DNA of 41,511 nt from an uncultured Bacteroidales bacterium. GTDB taxonomy: Bacteria; Bacteroidota; Bacteroidia; Bacteroidales; Bacteroidaceae. Positions within the stretch are counted from its first letter, which is position 1; every line of letters begins with the position of its first letter. The position numbers and the translations under genes are program-made. The stretch covers positions 1-41,511 of the forward strand of contig CADCIP010000029.1 of NCBI GenBank assembly GCA_902801485.1. The letters are read 5' to 3'. Of this stretch, positions 31,418-39,879 are shown one piece after another. The notes under the pieces were generated by a model. That model saw nothing but the letters and a program-made list of their open reading frames with translations, made no database searches and was not told the DNA's origin.

Positions 31418-34400
31418 ATGAAAAAGAACAGGTTTTTATCTCTCGTCATAACATTTGTTATGTCAACTTGTATGTATGCCCTTGAGGTAGGTCATCTTAA
31501 GACTCAGGCATATACCAATCCCATTGGTATTGACCTTACAACTCCTTCTTTCAGTTGGGTGCTCTCTTCTTCCGAACGGAATGTGATGCAGACATCCTAT
31601 AGCATCAGGGTCAGCACCGAGCGCGATTTCAGTGATGTGGTGTGGGAATCGGGCACTATTGAGAGCGACCAGTCGGCAGATGTGCAGGCAACGGGTTTCA
31701 CACCCCAGGCCCGTACCCGATATTATTGGCAGGTTACGGTTACCGACAACAAGGGAAATGCCGCCACCAGCACAGAGCGGGCTTATTTCGAGGTGGGACT
31801 GAAGAACGCTTCGGCATGGAATCGTGCCAAATGGATAAAAGGTACCCGTACGCCTAAGAGCGGAACTTCGGTTGCCGTTATTAAGGACTACGAGGTAGAG
31901 GTGAAATTCGAGGTCAGACAGTTGGCTGCCGGCCTTATCTTTGCGGCCAGGGATCATGATAATTACTATATGTGGCAGATTAACACCCTGACCGGTTCGC
32001 CACGTTTCCGTCCTCATCGCTGGCAGAACGGTGGAGCAACCTGTATGTCGGAGAATGCCTTGGGAGTCGATGTCAAGAATGGTGAGGTACACACTCTCCG
32101 TGTTGAGGTCAGGAATGCCGCTACAGCCACAACTTTTGTGGACGGTAAGCAGGTGGATTCCCGCACAGGCGAATTTGCCTATGGCGATTTCGGCTTCCGT
32201 GAGGATTATGACAACGGTAATACTCCGGAGGAAGCATATTTTGACGATTTCAAGGTTACCAGTAATGGCGAGACGCTGTTGGAGGAACACTTCGAGAAGG
32301 CAGAGGATAATACCTTCTTGGGCGGAACGGTAGAGAACGGGCGCTTCTATATCAAGGGCCCCGGCACCTATTGCTGGCAGGAGAAAGGCAGTACGCTGGG
32401 CGGCGCAACACTCTTCCGCAAAGCTTTTGCTGCAAAGAGCGGCATCAGGAAGGCTCGTCTTTATGCCACAGGTCTTGGCGTTTATAACGTATATATAAAT
32501 GGAACGCGCGTGGGAATCACTTATGATGACGGTACCACTGAGCAGGACGAATTGAAACCCGGCTTCACCGAGTTTACCAAGACGGTCTTCTATACTACCC
32601 ACGATGTTACGGCTCTCCTTCGCGAAGGCGATAATGCCATTGGTGCTGAGTTAACCAGCGGTTGGTGGAACGGAGGCATTGCCCACGGTATGTATGGCAG
32701 CAAGCCCGTAGCTTTCAGGGGAATGCTCATCATAACCTATGAGGATGGGACAGAAGAAACCGTTGCGACGGATACTTCTTGGTCCTGCAACACCAACGGA
32801 GCCCTCCGTAAGGGCGACATCTATAATGGTGAGACCTACGATGCCCGACTGGAGAGCAACTGGTCAGAGGCTGACTACGACGAAGCCGATTGGTACAAGA
32901 CAGCTGTCAGCAGCGACTTCCAGGGCACCATCCGTGCCTTCGAGGGACCAGCCGTCAAGGCGGTGCCTGCCTTGGCGCGTATGCCCAAGACCGTAACCAT
33001 TTACGAGGGGACAAAGCCCAACGGCAAGACATTCGGTCAGATTAATGTTGTATCTGAACTCGCCGGGCAGAACAGCTTCCTGCTCAAGGCCGGGCAGACA
33101 GCTGTCATAGACCTGGGTCAGAATGCTGCCGGATGGGTCAGCTATACGGCAAAGGGTGAATCCGGAACCCGACTGCGTTTCCGTTTCGGTGAGATGCCTA
33201 ACACAACAGGTGACCGCGGACGCGGTGACGACGGTCCTGCAGGTTCTGTCTATACCGAGAATCTCCGTAGTGCAGAAGCTACCCTTACCTATACCCTGAA
33301 GGGCGCTCCTGAGGGAGAGAGCTATCATCCTACCAGCACCTTTATGGGCTTCCGCTATATAGAAGTTACTACAACCCGTGACGTAGAACTGACCGATGTG
33401 GTAGGCGAGACCGTAACCTCGGCTATGGACGAACAGTCTTCGTTCAAGACCTCGCATCCTGATGTCAACCAGCTCTACAGCAACGTGATGTGGGGTCAGC
33501 GCAGCAACTTCCTGAGTGTGCCCACCGACTGTCCGCAGCGCGATGAACGTCAGGGATGGACCGCCGATACGCAGGTTTATTCTATGGCAGGCCTCTACAA
33601 TGCTGATACCCGCATGTTCTACGAGAAGTTCATGCGTGACATGCGCGACTCCCAACGTTCCGACGGCGCCTTCCCCCACATCGCTCCTTATGCCTGGGGC
33701 GTGGGTCATGGAGCCGCAGCATGGGCCGATGCAGGTGTTATCGTTCCCTGGAATGTCTATCTGATGACGGGCGACAAGCAGATTATCAAGGATAACTGGG
33801 CCGCTATGGAACGCTACATGAGTTTCCTCTCTACCAGGACGGAGGGTAGCTACAAGTACAACGGCGGCGAGACAACATACGGCGACTGGGTGGCTTACGT
33901 GAATACCGACTCGCGTTACTGCAGTGTGTGCTACTATGCCTTGGATGCCCAGCTGATGGCTAAGATGGCCCGTGTGCTCTCTACTTCCGAGACAGACAGC
34001 TATGCCAAGAAAGCACAGCAGTACGACCAGCTCTTCCAGGATATAAAGGCCGAATGGCAGACTCGCTATGCCATTGCATCGACGGGTGTTCCCAAAATCA
34101 ATACACAGTGCGCCTATCTGATGGCGCTGAAGTATAATCTGCTTCGAGACGAGAATGCCGTCAGACGTACCGTCACTGCATTGCGTAGTGCTATTTCCAA
34201 CAATGCCTATAAGCTCAATACGGGTTTCCTGGGAACAGCTATCCTGAACCAGACACTTACCGAGAATGGTCTGAATGATGAGGCTTACACCCTGCTCTTA
34301 CAGCGCAACGATCCTTCATGGCTCTATAGTATCGACCAGGGGGCTACCACCATCTGGGAGCGTTGGAACTCCTACACCAAGGCTTCGGGCTATGGACCTG

Positions 34401-34993
34401 TAAGCATGAACTCCTTCAACCATTATGCCTACGGTATCATTGCCGAATGGATGTTCCGCCACATGGCCGGTATCTGTCCTGACGAGGAGAATGCCGGTTT
34501 CCGTCACTTTATCCTTCGTCCTAACCCTGATACGCGTAAGGTGCTGCGTTACCAGCAGAAGCGCATTACATCAGTAGATGCCGATTTCTGGAGTATCTAT
34601 GGTCCCGTCAAGGCTGCCTGGCAATGCGAGGGTGGGGCAGACATGACTTACGATGTCACCATTCCGGCTAACACCACAGCAACGCTCTACATGCCCGTAG
34701 CCGACGGTTATGAACTGAAGGAAAGCGGACAGCCCGTATCTGAGTGCAGCGATATAGAGTACCTGGGCATAGAGGATGGCAAGGCCGTCTGCCGTCTGGG
34801 TTCCGGCTCTTACCGTTTTACGGTGGATAATGCTACGGGAGTTAATAATGTTCAAGGGTTCAATAGTTCAAAGGTTCAGGAAGATATTTACAACCTTCAG
34901 GGCTATAAGATTCCTAACTCCCAGCTCTCAACTCTCAACCCTCAGCTCTCTAACGGCGTTTACATTCAGGGGGGTAGGAAAATGATAAAATAA
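31418..34993 (+). CDS. Secreted alpha-L-rhamnosidase, GH78
   Basis: A 1191-residue protein with a signal peptide (about 1-21), an N-terminal fibronectin-like domain (about 25-128), an inserted concanavalin-like domain (about 140-325, with AGLIFAARDHDNYYMWQ), and the bacterial rhamnosidase beta domain (about 330-510). A further beta domain precedes the (alpha/alpha)6 catalytic barrel. Expected catalytic residues are Glu710 in DCPQRDERQGWTAD and Glu981 in TTIWERWNSY. A C-terminal beta domain and a secretion-type tail (IYNLQGYKI, NGVYIQGGRKMIK) end the protein. It releases rhamnose from plant glycans or rhamnosides. GTTCAAGG-type octads (34850-34881) and CTCAACT heptads (34927-34954) encode two low-complexity inserts around the tail. 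Confidence 0.96.
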   Translation: MKKNRFLSLVITFVMSTCMYALEVGHLKTQAYTNPIGIDLTTPSFSWVLSSSERNVMQTSYSIRVSTERDFSDVVWESGTIESDQSADVQATGFTPQARTRYYWQVTVTDNKGNAATSTERAYFEVGLKNASAWNRAKWIKGTRTPKSGTSVAVIKDYEVEVKFEVRQLAAGLIFAARDHDNYYMWQINTLTGSPRFRPHRWQNGGATCMSENALGVDVKNGEVHTLRVEVRNAATATTFVDGKQVDSRTGEFAYGDFGFREDYDNGNTPEEAYFDDFKVTSNGETLLEEHFEKAEDNTFLGGTVENGRFYIKGPGTYCWQEKGSTLGGATLFRKAFAAKSGIRKARLYATGLGVYNVYINGTRVGITYDDGTTEQDELKPGFTEFTKTVFYTTHDVTALLREGDNAIGAELTSGWWNGGIAHGMYGSKPVAFRGMLIITYEDGTEETVATDTSWSCNTNGALRKGDIYNGETYDARLESNWSEADYDEADWYKTAVSSDFQGTIRAFEGPAVKAVPALARMPKTVTIYEGTKPNGKTFGQINVVSELAGQNSFLLKAGQTAVIDLGQNAAGWVSYTAKGESGTRLRFRFGEMPNTTGDRGRGDDGPAGSVYTENLRSAEATLTYTLKGAPEGESYHPTSTFMGFRYIEVTTTRDVELTDVVGETVTSAMDEQSSFKTSHPDVNQLYSNVMWGQRSNFLSVPTDCPQRDERQGWTADTQVYSMAGLYNADTRMFYEKFMRDMRDSQRSDGAFPHIAPYAWGVGHGAAAWADAGVIVPWNVYLMTGDKQIIKDNWAAMERYMSFLSTRTEGSYKYNGGETTYGDWVAYVNTDSRYCSVCYYALDAQLMAKMARVLSTSETDSYAKKAQQYDQLFQDIKAEWQTRYAIASTGVPKINTQCAYLMALKYNLLRDENAVRRTVTALRSAISNNAYKLNTGFLGTAILNQTLTENGLNDEAYTLLLQRNDPSWLYSIDQGATTIWERWNSYTKASGYGPVSMNSFNHYAYGIIAEWMFRHMAGICPDEENAGFRHFILRPNPDTRKVLRYQQKRITSVDADFWSIYGPVKAAWQCEGGADMTYDVTIPANTTATLYMPVADGYELKESGQPVSECSDIEYLGIEDGKAVCRLGSGSYRFTVDNATGVNNVQGFNSSKVQEDIYNLQGYKIPNSQLSTLNPQLSNGVYIQGGRKMIK
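34850..34954 (+). repeat. Octad and heptad repeats inside the rhamnosidase 3' end
   Basis: GTTCAAGG, GTTCAATA, GTTCAAAG and GTTCAGGA (34850-34881) are followed by CTCAACT, CTCAACC, CTCAGCT and CTCTAAC (34927-34954). Both lie in the orientation that has no stop codon on the coding strand. Confidence 0.85.
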
Positions 34994-35035
34994 CCGACTG
35001 TTATTTCGCAATATTATTAACATTACTGAAGTTTA

Positions 35036-35185
35036 GGAAGTTAAATTGGAAGTAAAAATGGAAGTAAACTCGCTACGCTCGTGGAAGTTATAAAAGGACA
35101 ACGGTTTTACACATGCAGAACAAACGTCCTGCCAGCTTGCTGGCTTAACTTCCTGCGCGGAGCGCATAACTTCCTATTTAACTTC
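35036..35185. repeat. Large imperfect palindrome built from GGAAGTTAW boxes
   Basis: GGAAGTTAAAT (35036-35046) pairs with ATTTAACTTC (35176-35185), and GGAAGTTAT (35083-35091) with ATAACTTCC (35166-35174). Extra half-boxes GGAAGTAAA and TTAACTTCC lie between, along with CTCGCTACGCTCG and TGCGCGGAGCGCA cores. It fills most of the 224-bp gap 34994-35217. Confidence 0.8.
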
Positions 35186-35217
35186 ATCTTATAACTCCAG
35201 AAACTTAAATTATTAAC

Positions 35218-36855
35218 ATGAAAAGATTACTGATATGCCTACTGGCAAGCCAGATACTGTCAGGTGCAATGGCGCAAGAGAAAGACGTGCCCCGTATTGT
35301 CAACTTCGTCAACTTTGTCCGCGATATTGAACCGCGTGATCCGAATATAACGCCTCTTGTGCTTTACGAAACTGTGAAATCAGAGGCTGATGCTATCCAC
35401 CGTTATGGATTCAAGGGTACATGGCTCTTGCAATACGATGCCCTGATAGACAGCCGTTACCAGGCTATGATGAAAGAAGAGATGGCTCATGGATGTGAAG
35501 TAGGCGGATGGTGGGAAATCACCCAGCCGCACGTCGAAGCTGCCGGATACAAGTGGCGTGGGCGTTATCCGTGGGATTGGCATGCCGACAAGGGATTCTC
35601 CGTAGGCTATACGCCAGAGGAACGCGAGCGACTGGTGGATGTCTTTATGGAAAAGTTCCGCGAGATCTTCGGAGAATATCCCCATAGTATCGGCTCGTGG
35701 TTTATTGATGCCCATACACTTATCTATATGCGCGAGAAATATGGTATCGAGGCCAGTTGCAATTGTAAAGACCAGAAGGGTACCGATGGTTATACCCTCT
35801 GGGGCGGCTATTGGCATGGTGCCTACTATCCCTCGCGTGTGAATGCCTACATGCCAGCCCAGACGAAGAAGGGGCAGATAGATGTGCCCGTGTTTCGTAT
35901 GTTAGGCAGCGACCCTCTCTACCAGTACAGTTCAGGTATTGGCGGTGCCGTACAGAGTGTCTGCACCATAGAACCCACCTATGTTAACGCGCAACAGCCC
36001 GACTGGGTGCGATGGTATCTGCGTTGCCAGACAGACGATCCTGCCTTGGGCTTTACCTATTTCCAGGCGGGGCAGGAGAACTCCTTCACATGGAAGGTCT
36101 TCGCCAAGGGCTACGAGGTACAGCTTCCTCAGATTGCAGCCCTTCAGAGGGAAGGCAAACTTCGGGTGGAGACATTGATAGAAAGTGCCCGTGCCTTCCG
36201 GAAGAAATATCCCATAACGCCCGCTACAGCCTGCACTGCGCTGAGCGACTATACGGATAACAGAGGTCGCACCATCTGGTTTAACAGTCGCTACTATCGC
36301 GTCAATGTGCTGTGGGAAGGCGACCGCATGGGCATACGCGACATACATCTGTTCGACGAGAATGCAGAATCGTACTATTTGCGTAATGTGTGCACCTCAA
36401 ACGAGTGTATCTACATGACCCTGCCCATCGTGGATGGTTGCCTGTGGAGTACGGCAGACAATATGGCCAGCCTGCGCTTTTATGCTATCGAGGCAGATGG
36501 CCGGTTAAGGGAACTGAAGGGTGGCGAGCCGGTTATTGCACAGACTAAGGAAGGAATGAGTGTGCGTTGGCCGCTGAAAGGCGATGATGGAGAAATCCGC
36601 TTGCAGATGACAGAAGGCCTGTTCACCGCCTTCTGTACCCGGAAATCCCTTGCATGGTGTATGCAGTTGAATGTGCAGCCCCAAGCCAAGCTTCCCTTCC
36701 AGACTATAAATGGCAAGACATTATCGGCTACGCAGGAGAGTCATCCATACCGGCTGTCTCTTGACCGCGGTACCTTCCAAGACCTGCGTCATCATCCCGG
36801 ACTTGTGTTCAGCATCCTTCCTGAAAAGGGAAAAGTGTCGATGAGAATGAAGTAA
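35218..36855 (+). CDS. Secreted protein of unknown function, polysaccharide-deacetylase/GH-like barrel suspected
   Basis: A 545-residue protein with a signal peptide (MKRLLICLLASQILSGAMAQ). The first 300 residues read like a beta/alpha barrel of the NodB/GH57 type: FVNFVRDIEPRD, GFKGTWLLQYDALID, HGCEVGGWWEITQPHVE and SIGSWFIDAHTLIYMREKYGI, but the full NodB metal triad cannot be assigned with certainty. The last 180 residues are beta-rich. It lies downstream of the GH78 gene and may act on the same glycan (inference). Its last 54 codons are repeated at about 96% DNA identity in a pseudogene 3958 bp downstream, so a paralogue once existed. Confidence 0.9.
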   Translation: MKRLLICLLASQILSGAMAQEKDVPRIVNFVNFVRDIEPRDPNITPLVLYETVKSEADAIHRYGFKGTWLLQYDALIDSRYQAMMKEEMAHGCEVGGWWEITQPHVEAAGYKWRGRYPWDWHADKGFSVGYTPEERERLVDVFMEKFREIFGEYPHSIGSWFIDAHTLIYMREKYGIEASCNCKDQKGTDGYTLWGGYWHGAYYPSRVNAYMPAQTKKGQIDVPVFRMLGSDPLYQYSSGIGGAVQSVCTIEPTYVNAQQPDWVRWYLRCQTDDPALGFTYFQAGQENSFTWKVFAKGYEVQLPQIAALQREGKLRVETLIESARAFRKKYPITPATACTALSDYTDNRGRTIWFNSRYYRVNVLWEGDRMGIRDIHLFDENAESYYLRNVCTSNECIYMTLPIVDGCLWSTADNMASLRFYAIEADGRLRELKGGEPVIAQTKEGMSVRWPLKGDDGEIRLQMTEGLFTAFCTRKSLAWCMQLNVQPQAKLPFQTINGKTLSATQESHPYRLSLDRGTFQDLRHHPGLVFSILPEKGKVSMRMK

Positions 36856-36947
36856 GAGACCGAAATCATTGACAGGAAACAGAGTATCTTTGAGCATCTT
36901 TAACTGTCATATTTGAATAGAGTATGAAAATTATACTCGGAGGCAAA

Positions 36948-38408
36948 TCACACTTTTCTGAATAGGTCATCTGCTGTTATCTGTTTATTTACCTTCCTTG
37001 CATACATATTGTTATGAAGTCCGAAAGGTGTTACATAAACTATTGAAAACGACTTCTTGGTGGATGTGACCTTCCTAAATGTACGGAGCCTTTGCTCAAC
37101 ATGGCTGGCATAGGCTTTCGTTATCTCGTATTCTCCGCTTGAATATTTCATCTCACACACGCTTACAGTCTTGTCATTCCTGTCTATAAGCAAGTCAATT
37201 TGACCACCTGTCTTCATGTCCTCGTCTGCGTTAACATCATTAAGAACTGCTTCCGATGGACGGTAAACCCAAGAACATGGCGAATAGAATGTTCCACTTA
37301 TGCCTAAAGCGTTGACGATTTGTTCGATGTGATGCAGGCATACTGTTTCAAAAGAATAGCCTGACCATGCTGCATATTCAGGTGTACCTATCTTCTGGAG
37401 CCAATAGTTCTTTCCGACATTACTTTTATCTTTCATGAAGTGAAGATAGAAGAGAGAGAATTGGTCTGTGAGCTGAAACATTTTGTTCTTCTTCTCTTTG
37501 CCAAATGGGTAATATGAACGTATGAATTCACATGTTTCCAATTCTTTGAGCAACGTAGTGAAATTACCATTATTAAGTAGTTTGGTTTTGTTGATTAACT
37601 CCAGACGCGTCATTCCTTTCCGAGCATTGCTAAGTGCATTTATAACAGCAATATGGTTCTCTGCCTTTTTGAAAAGCGAGTTATAGAGCCTATTAAACTC
37701 GTCCGTCAGTTCCCCTCCGTTAGTAAAACACAAGCTATTGATATTCTCAGCCACGCTTTTGTCTTTGTCAAACAATGATAAATAGTAGGCCACACCACCA
37801 ACAGCCATATAACAGTCTATCATTTCAGGACGCTCATAGTTGAAACCCCTACTTTGGAAATATTGTTCCATTTCTTCAAGACAGAATGGAGATATCAGCA
37901 TTTTGTGAGTTACACGGTTATGTAGCCCTCCTCTGGAGTTTATCAGTTTATTCAGCATCCACGAGGTGGCAGAACCACAAACTATTAGTTTTATGTCCTT
38001 ACGATAGTATGCCCAATTGTTCCAAAAATGTTCCAATGCCCCAAGGAATCTGGATTTCTGTGTGTCAAGCCATGGCAGTTCGTCAATGAAGATGATTTTT
38101 GCGCCACTCCCTTGCTTCTCGATATTTTTAGAGAGCATGCGAAATGCTTCTGTCCAATTCTTCGGCGCACGATTGTCGTCAAAGAAATCCGATAGTGCAT
38201 ATGAAAAATTCAGTAACTGCTCTCCAAGACGAGCATCTTCCTTACCAGTCATTCTGAAGCAGAATTGTCCCTCCAACAGTTCTTTGATAAGAAATGTCTT
38301 ACCAACGCGCCGCCTACCATAGACAGCAATGAACTCTGACTGTTCCGAAGAAAGATATTTCTTCAGCTCCGATATCTCTTTTTCACGGCCTACAATTGAA
38401 TTTTCCAT
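36948..38408 (-). CDS. DUF234-type ATPase with C-terminal PD-(D/E)XK nuclease-like domain
   Basis: A 486-residue protein of the AAA/STAND-like 'archaeal ATPase' group. Walker A is YGRRRVGKTFLIKEL, Walker B is KIIFIDELPWLD, and a winged-helix region follows (ARKGMTRLELINKTKLL). The C-terminal part has the nuclease signature GGQIDLLIDRNDKTVSVCEMK, that is Asp...Glu-X-Lys. Such genes occur as accessory, frequently transferred genes in Bacteroidetes; their biological role is not established. The start at 38408 (MENSIVGREKEI) lies inside the transcript predicted from the promoter at 38432-38463; an in-frame ATG at 38462 lies within the -33 box and is rejected. Confidence 0.92.
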   Translation of the reverse strand: MENSIVGREKEISELKKYLSSEQSEFIAVYGRRRVGKTFLIKELLEGQFCFRMTGKEDARLGEQLLNFSYALSDFFDDNRAPKNWTEAFRMLSKNIEKQGSGAKIIFIDELPWLDTQKSRFLGALEHFWNNWAYYRKDIKLIVCGSATSWMLNKLINSRGGLHNRVTHKMLISPFCLEEMEQYFQSRGFNYERPEMIDCYMAVGGVAYYLSLFDKDKSVAENINSLCFTNGGELTDEFNRLYNSLFKKAENHIAVINALSNARKGMTRLELINKTKLLNNGNFTTLLKELETCEFIRSYYPFGKEKKNKMFQLTDQFSLFYLHFMKDKSNVGKNYWLQKIGTPEYAAWSGYSFETVCLHHIEQIVNALGISGTFYSPCSWVYRPSEAVLNDVNADEDMKTGGQIDLLIDRNDKTVSVCEMKYSSGEYEITKAYASHVEQRLRTFRKVTSTKKSFSIVYVTPFGLHNNMYARKVNKQITADDLFRKV

Positions 38409-38424
38409 CTTACAGCATTTATAT

Positions 38425-38487
38425 TTTGGCGCAAAGTTAATAAAAACATTAGATTGCGCCAAATAATAATTCTATATTATGGCGCAA
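38425..38487 (-). promoter_or_regulatory. Promoter with three alternating GGCGCAA boxes
   Basis: On the minus strand TTTG (38460-38463), 20 bp and TAACTTTG (38432-38439) form a near-consensus promoter. GGCGCAA (38428-38434), TTGCGCC (38454-38460) and GGCGCAA (38481-38487) are spaced 26-27 bp apart in alternating orientation and overlap both promoter elements, so they look like operators. Confidence 0.6.
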
Positions 38488-38553
38488 TCTGTGCAAAATA
38501 TTGAGATTATGCCAAGCGTCTAACAATCAGCCCCCCTCCAAAAAGGTGCTGTT

Positions 38554-38667
38554 CTAGGTGACAAAGGGACGGTAAGTTTTTCCCGAACCAACCCTGTGGC
38601 AGATGCCGTAGTCGTCAAACCAAATTACTATCTTCAATATCTGTAGAGCAAGAAAAAGGTGTGTCAT
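38554..38667 (-). CDS. Small open frame of 37 codons, possible gene fragment
   Basis: The frame starts MTHLFLALQILKIVIWFDDY and ends GKTYRPFVT. Its composition looks protein-like rather than random, and it may be the tail of a lost gene or a small protein. The start lies in the loop of the terminator-like hairpin at 38657-38685, which argues against normal expression. The rest of the gap 38409-38975 holds only the DUF234 promoter and this hairpin; nothing was recognised at 38690-38975. Confidence 0.2.
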   Translation of the reverse strand: MTHLFLALQILKIVIWFDDYGICHRVGSGKTYRPFVT

Positions 38668-38685
38668 CGAGGGGACAACACACCT
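38653..38685 (-). terminator. Intrinsic terminator, minus strand
   Basis: AGGTGTGT (38657-38664) and ACACACCT (38678-38685) form an 8-bp stem followed on the minus strand by TTTTTC. It would stop transcripts coming from the small secreted-protein gene about 290 bp upstream. Confidence 0.5.
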
Positions 38686-38975
38686 CATAAAGCGTCATTT
38701 TATATTAATTCTTGACGCAATCAAATCAAAGTGTCTTCAAGAACTACTTGCATTTAATCTTTTGCTAAGGCCTCTTCTATTTTATATCTGTTATGCATAT
38801 AGGAATTTACGGGGATCAATATTGAAGTAATATTACGTCCTTAAAAACACGGGAATCAATTGGCATGTTTTTTGTTATAAACAACGACTCTCATAATCAC
38901 CCTTAACGGGATTGGAATGAAATTAGGAAATGTAGTTATTATACCGCACTGCTATGCGCTATAATTGTTCTCGAA

Positions 38976-39326
38976 TTACAAGTTGAAAAAATATCTGTGC
39001 CAATAACAGTCTGCATAGTATTTATAAGAAGACACATTTACATTCTTGTATGTTTTAAGTGTATTCTTTTGCACAGGGTATTCTCTCATATTGTACCAGA
39101 CATAATAGCCTCCACATGTGTTCTTCTTTTTATATATTTCACGAGTTTCTCTTTCATATGTTCCTTCGGTATTATCAATACATAATGCGTTCACTTTTTT
39201 TACAAATTCATCTTCGGTTGGACCATTTGTTGCAATGGCCTCAGACTTTGCGTCTGCTTTTAAATCTGTTGTAACACAAATGCTTACGCAAATAGCCAAG
39301 CTTAACAAAACTAATATTTTTTTCAT
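38976..39326 (-). CDS. Small secreted protein, unrecognised family
   Basis: A 116-residue protein starting MKKILVLLSLAICVSICVTT, a signal peptide or lipoprotein-like sequence. The mature part carries only a few cysteines (NALCID, NTCGGYY, ADCYWH) and many tyrosines near the C-terminus (CGGYYVWYNMREYP, SSYKYYADCYWHRYF). No family was recognised. It is flanked by long non-coding stretches and is AT-rich relative to the neighbouring housekeeping genes, which fits an accessory gene. Confidence 0.65.
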   Translation of the reverse strand: MKKILVLLSLAICVSICVTTDLKADAKSEAIATNGPTEDEFVKKVNALCIDNTEGTYERETREIYKKKNTCGGYYVWYNMREYPVQKNTLKTYKNVNVSSYKYYADCYWHRYFFNL

Positions 39327-39585
39327 TTTTCTTATTGCCAGTTATATCCCATCGGCCCGTCGGTTTTTGTGATTATTTTAGTGCTTTGAGTCTTTTGATA
39401 TGTACATAAAAAAGCATTGCACTTGGTTGCCTTTTCTGTTCTATGATGTACATATAAATACTTAGCTATGCTTCATCGGCTCATGGTACAATAAATAATG
39501 TATATAATAATATTATTTTAGTGTATGGTATTACACATCATTTCGTTAATCAAAGTCAAACAGAAGCAAGGTGGAAAAGTATACA
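39327..39585. other. Gene-free stretch
   Basis: AT-rich sequence without any gene, repeat or hairpin that was recognised. It would hold the leader of the small secreted-protein gene and the far end of the predicted RNA. Confidence 0.6.
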
Positions 39586-39589
39586 AAAA

Positions 39590-39840
39590 TGGCGTGGCCA
39601 CTCTTATGCACTTACCTGAGAGGCAGACCTCGGAATTGGAACCCCTACCTAACGTATAAGAATGCTACCACGCCAATGCGTGGTGCATAGCTTCATTGTT
39701 AAGTTAAGGGGGTAGCCTTTCTTAGCCTTTCCCTCTGCTCTTAAATCGAACTATTCCAAAAGAGATTTCCGAGGTCTTTTCGGTAAGTGCGAAATAAAAA
39801 GCTTATGCAACTGCGGTTCGGGATTTCTCCCCCGATACCG
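39590..39840 (-). ncRNA. Predicted structured non-coding RNA, 6S-like candidate
   Basis: The minus strand forms a hairpin at the predicted 5' end (CGGT-TCGGG 39814-39822 with CCCGA-ACCG 39831-39840). A long rod follows: GGTAAGTGC (39782-39790) pairs with GCACTTACC (39608-39616), TTCCGAGGTC (39767-39776) with GACCTCGGAA (39626-39635), and TTCCAA (39754-39759) with TTGGAA (39636-39641). Inside, ATGC and ACCACGC (39662-39673) pair with GCGTGGT and GCAT (39778-39788 minus 100, i.e. 39678-39688) around a CAAT loop. A large internal loop separates the rod from the apical hairpin. This layout resembles 6S RNA or the Bacteroidales-1 motif; the identity is unproven, but that it is a structured RNA is well supported. 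Confidence 0.6.
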
Positions 39841-39843
39841 TTG

Positions 39844-39874
39844 CAAAAATAGGGAAAATTTTATTACGAACAAA
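39844..39874 (-). promoter_or_regulatory. Promoter of the predicted structured RNA
   Basis: On the minus strand TTTG (39871-39874), a 19-bp spacer and TATTTTTG (39844-39851) match the Bacteroidetes consensus. The expected start site falls at about 39839, exactly where the 5' hairpin of the RNA begins. Confidence 0.7.
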
Positions 39875-39879
39875 CTTTT

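Noticed and set aside
31463-33709. Long minus-strand frames opposite the GH78 gene
   Set aside because: The plus-strand frame is a complete rhamnosidase with all expected motifs; the antisense frames show no domain or start signal.
38520-38640. Considered an SRP or tmRNA gene because of several short stems
   Set aside because: The conserved SRP tetraloop region and the tmRNA ends are absent, and no long-range pairing was found.
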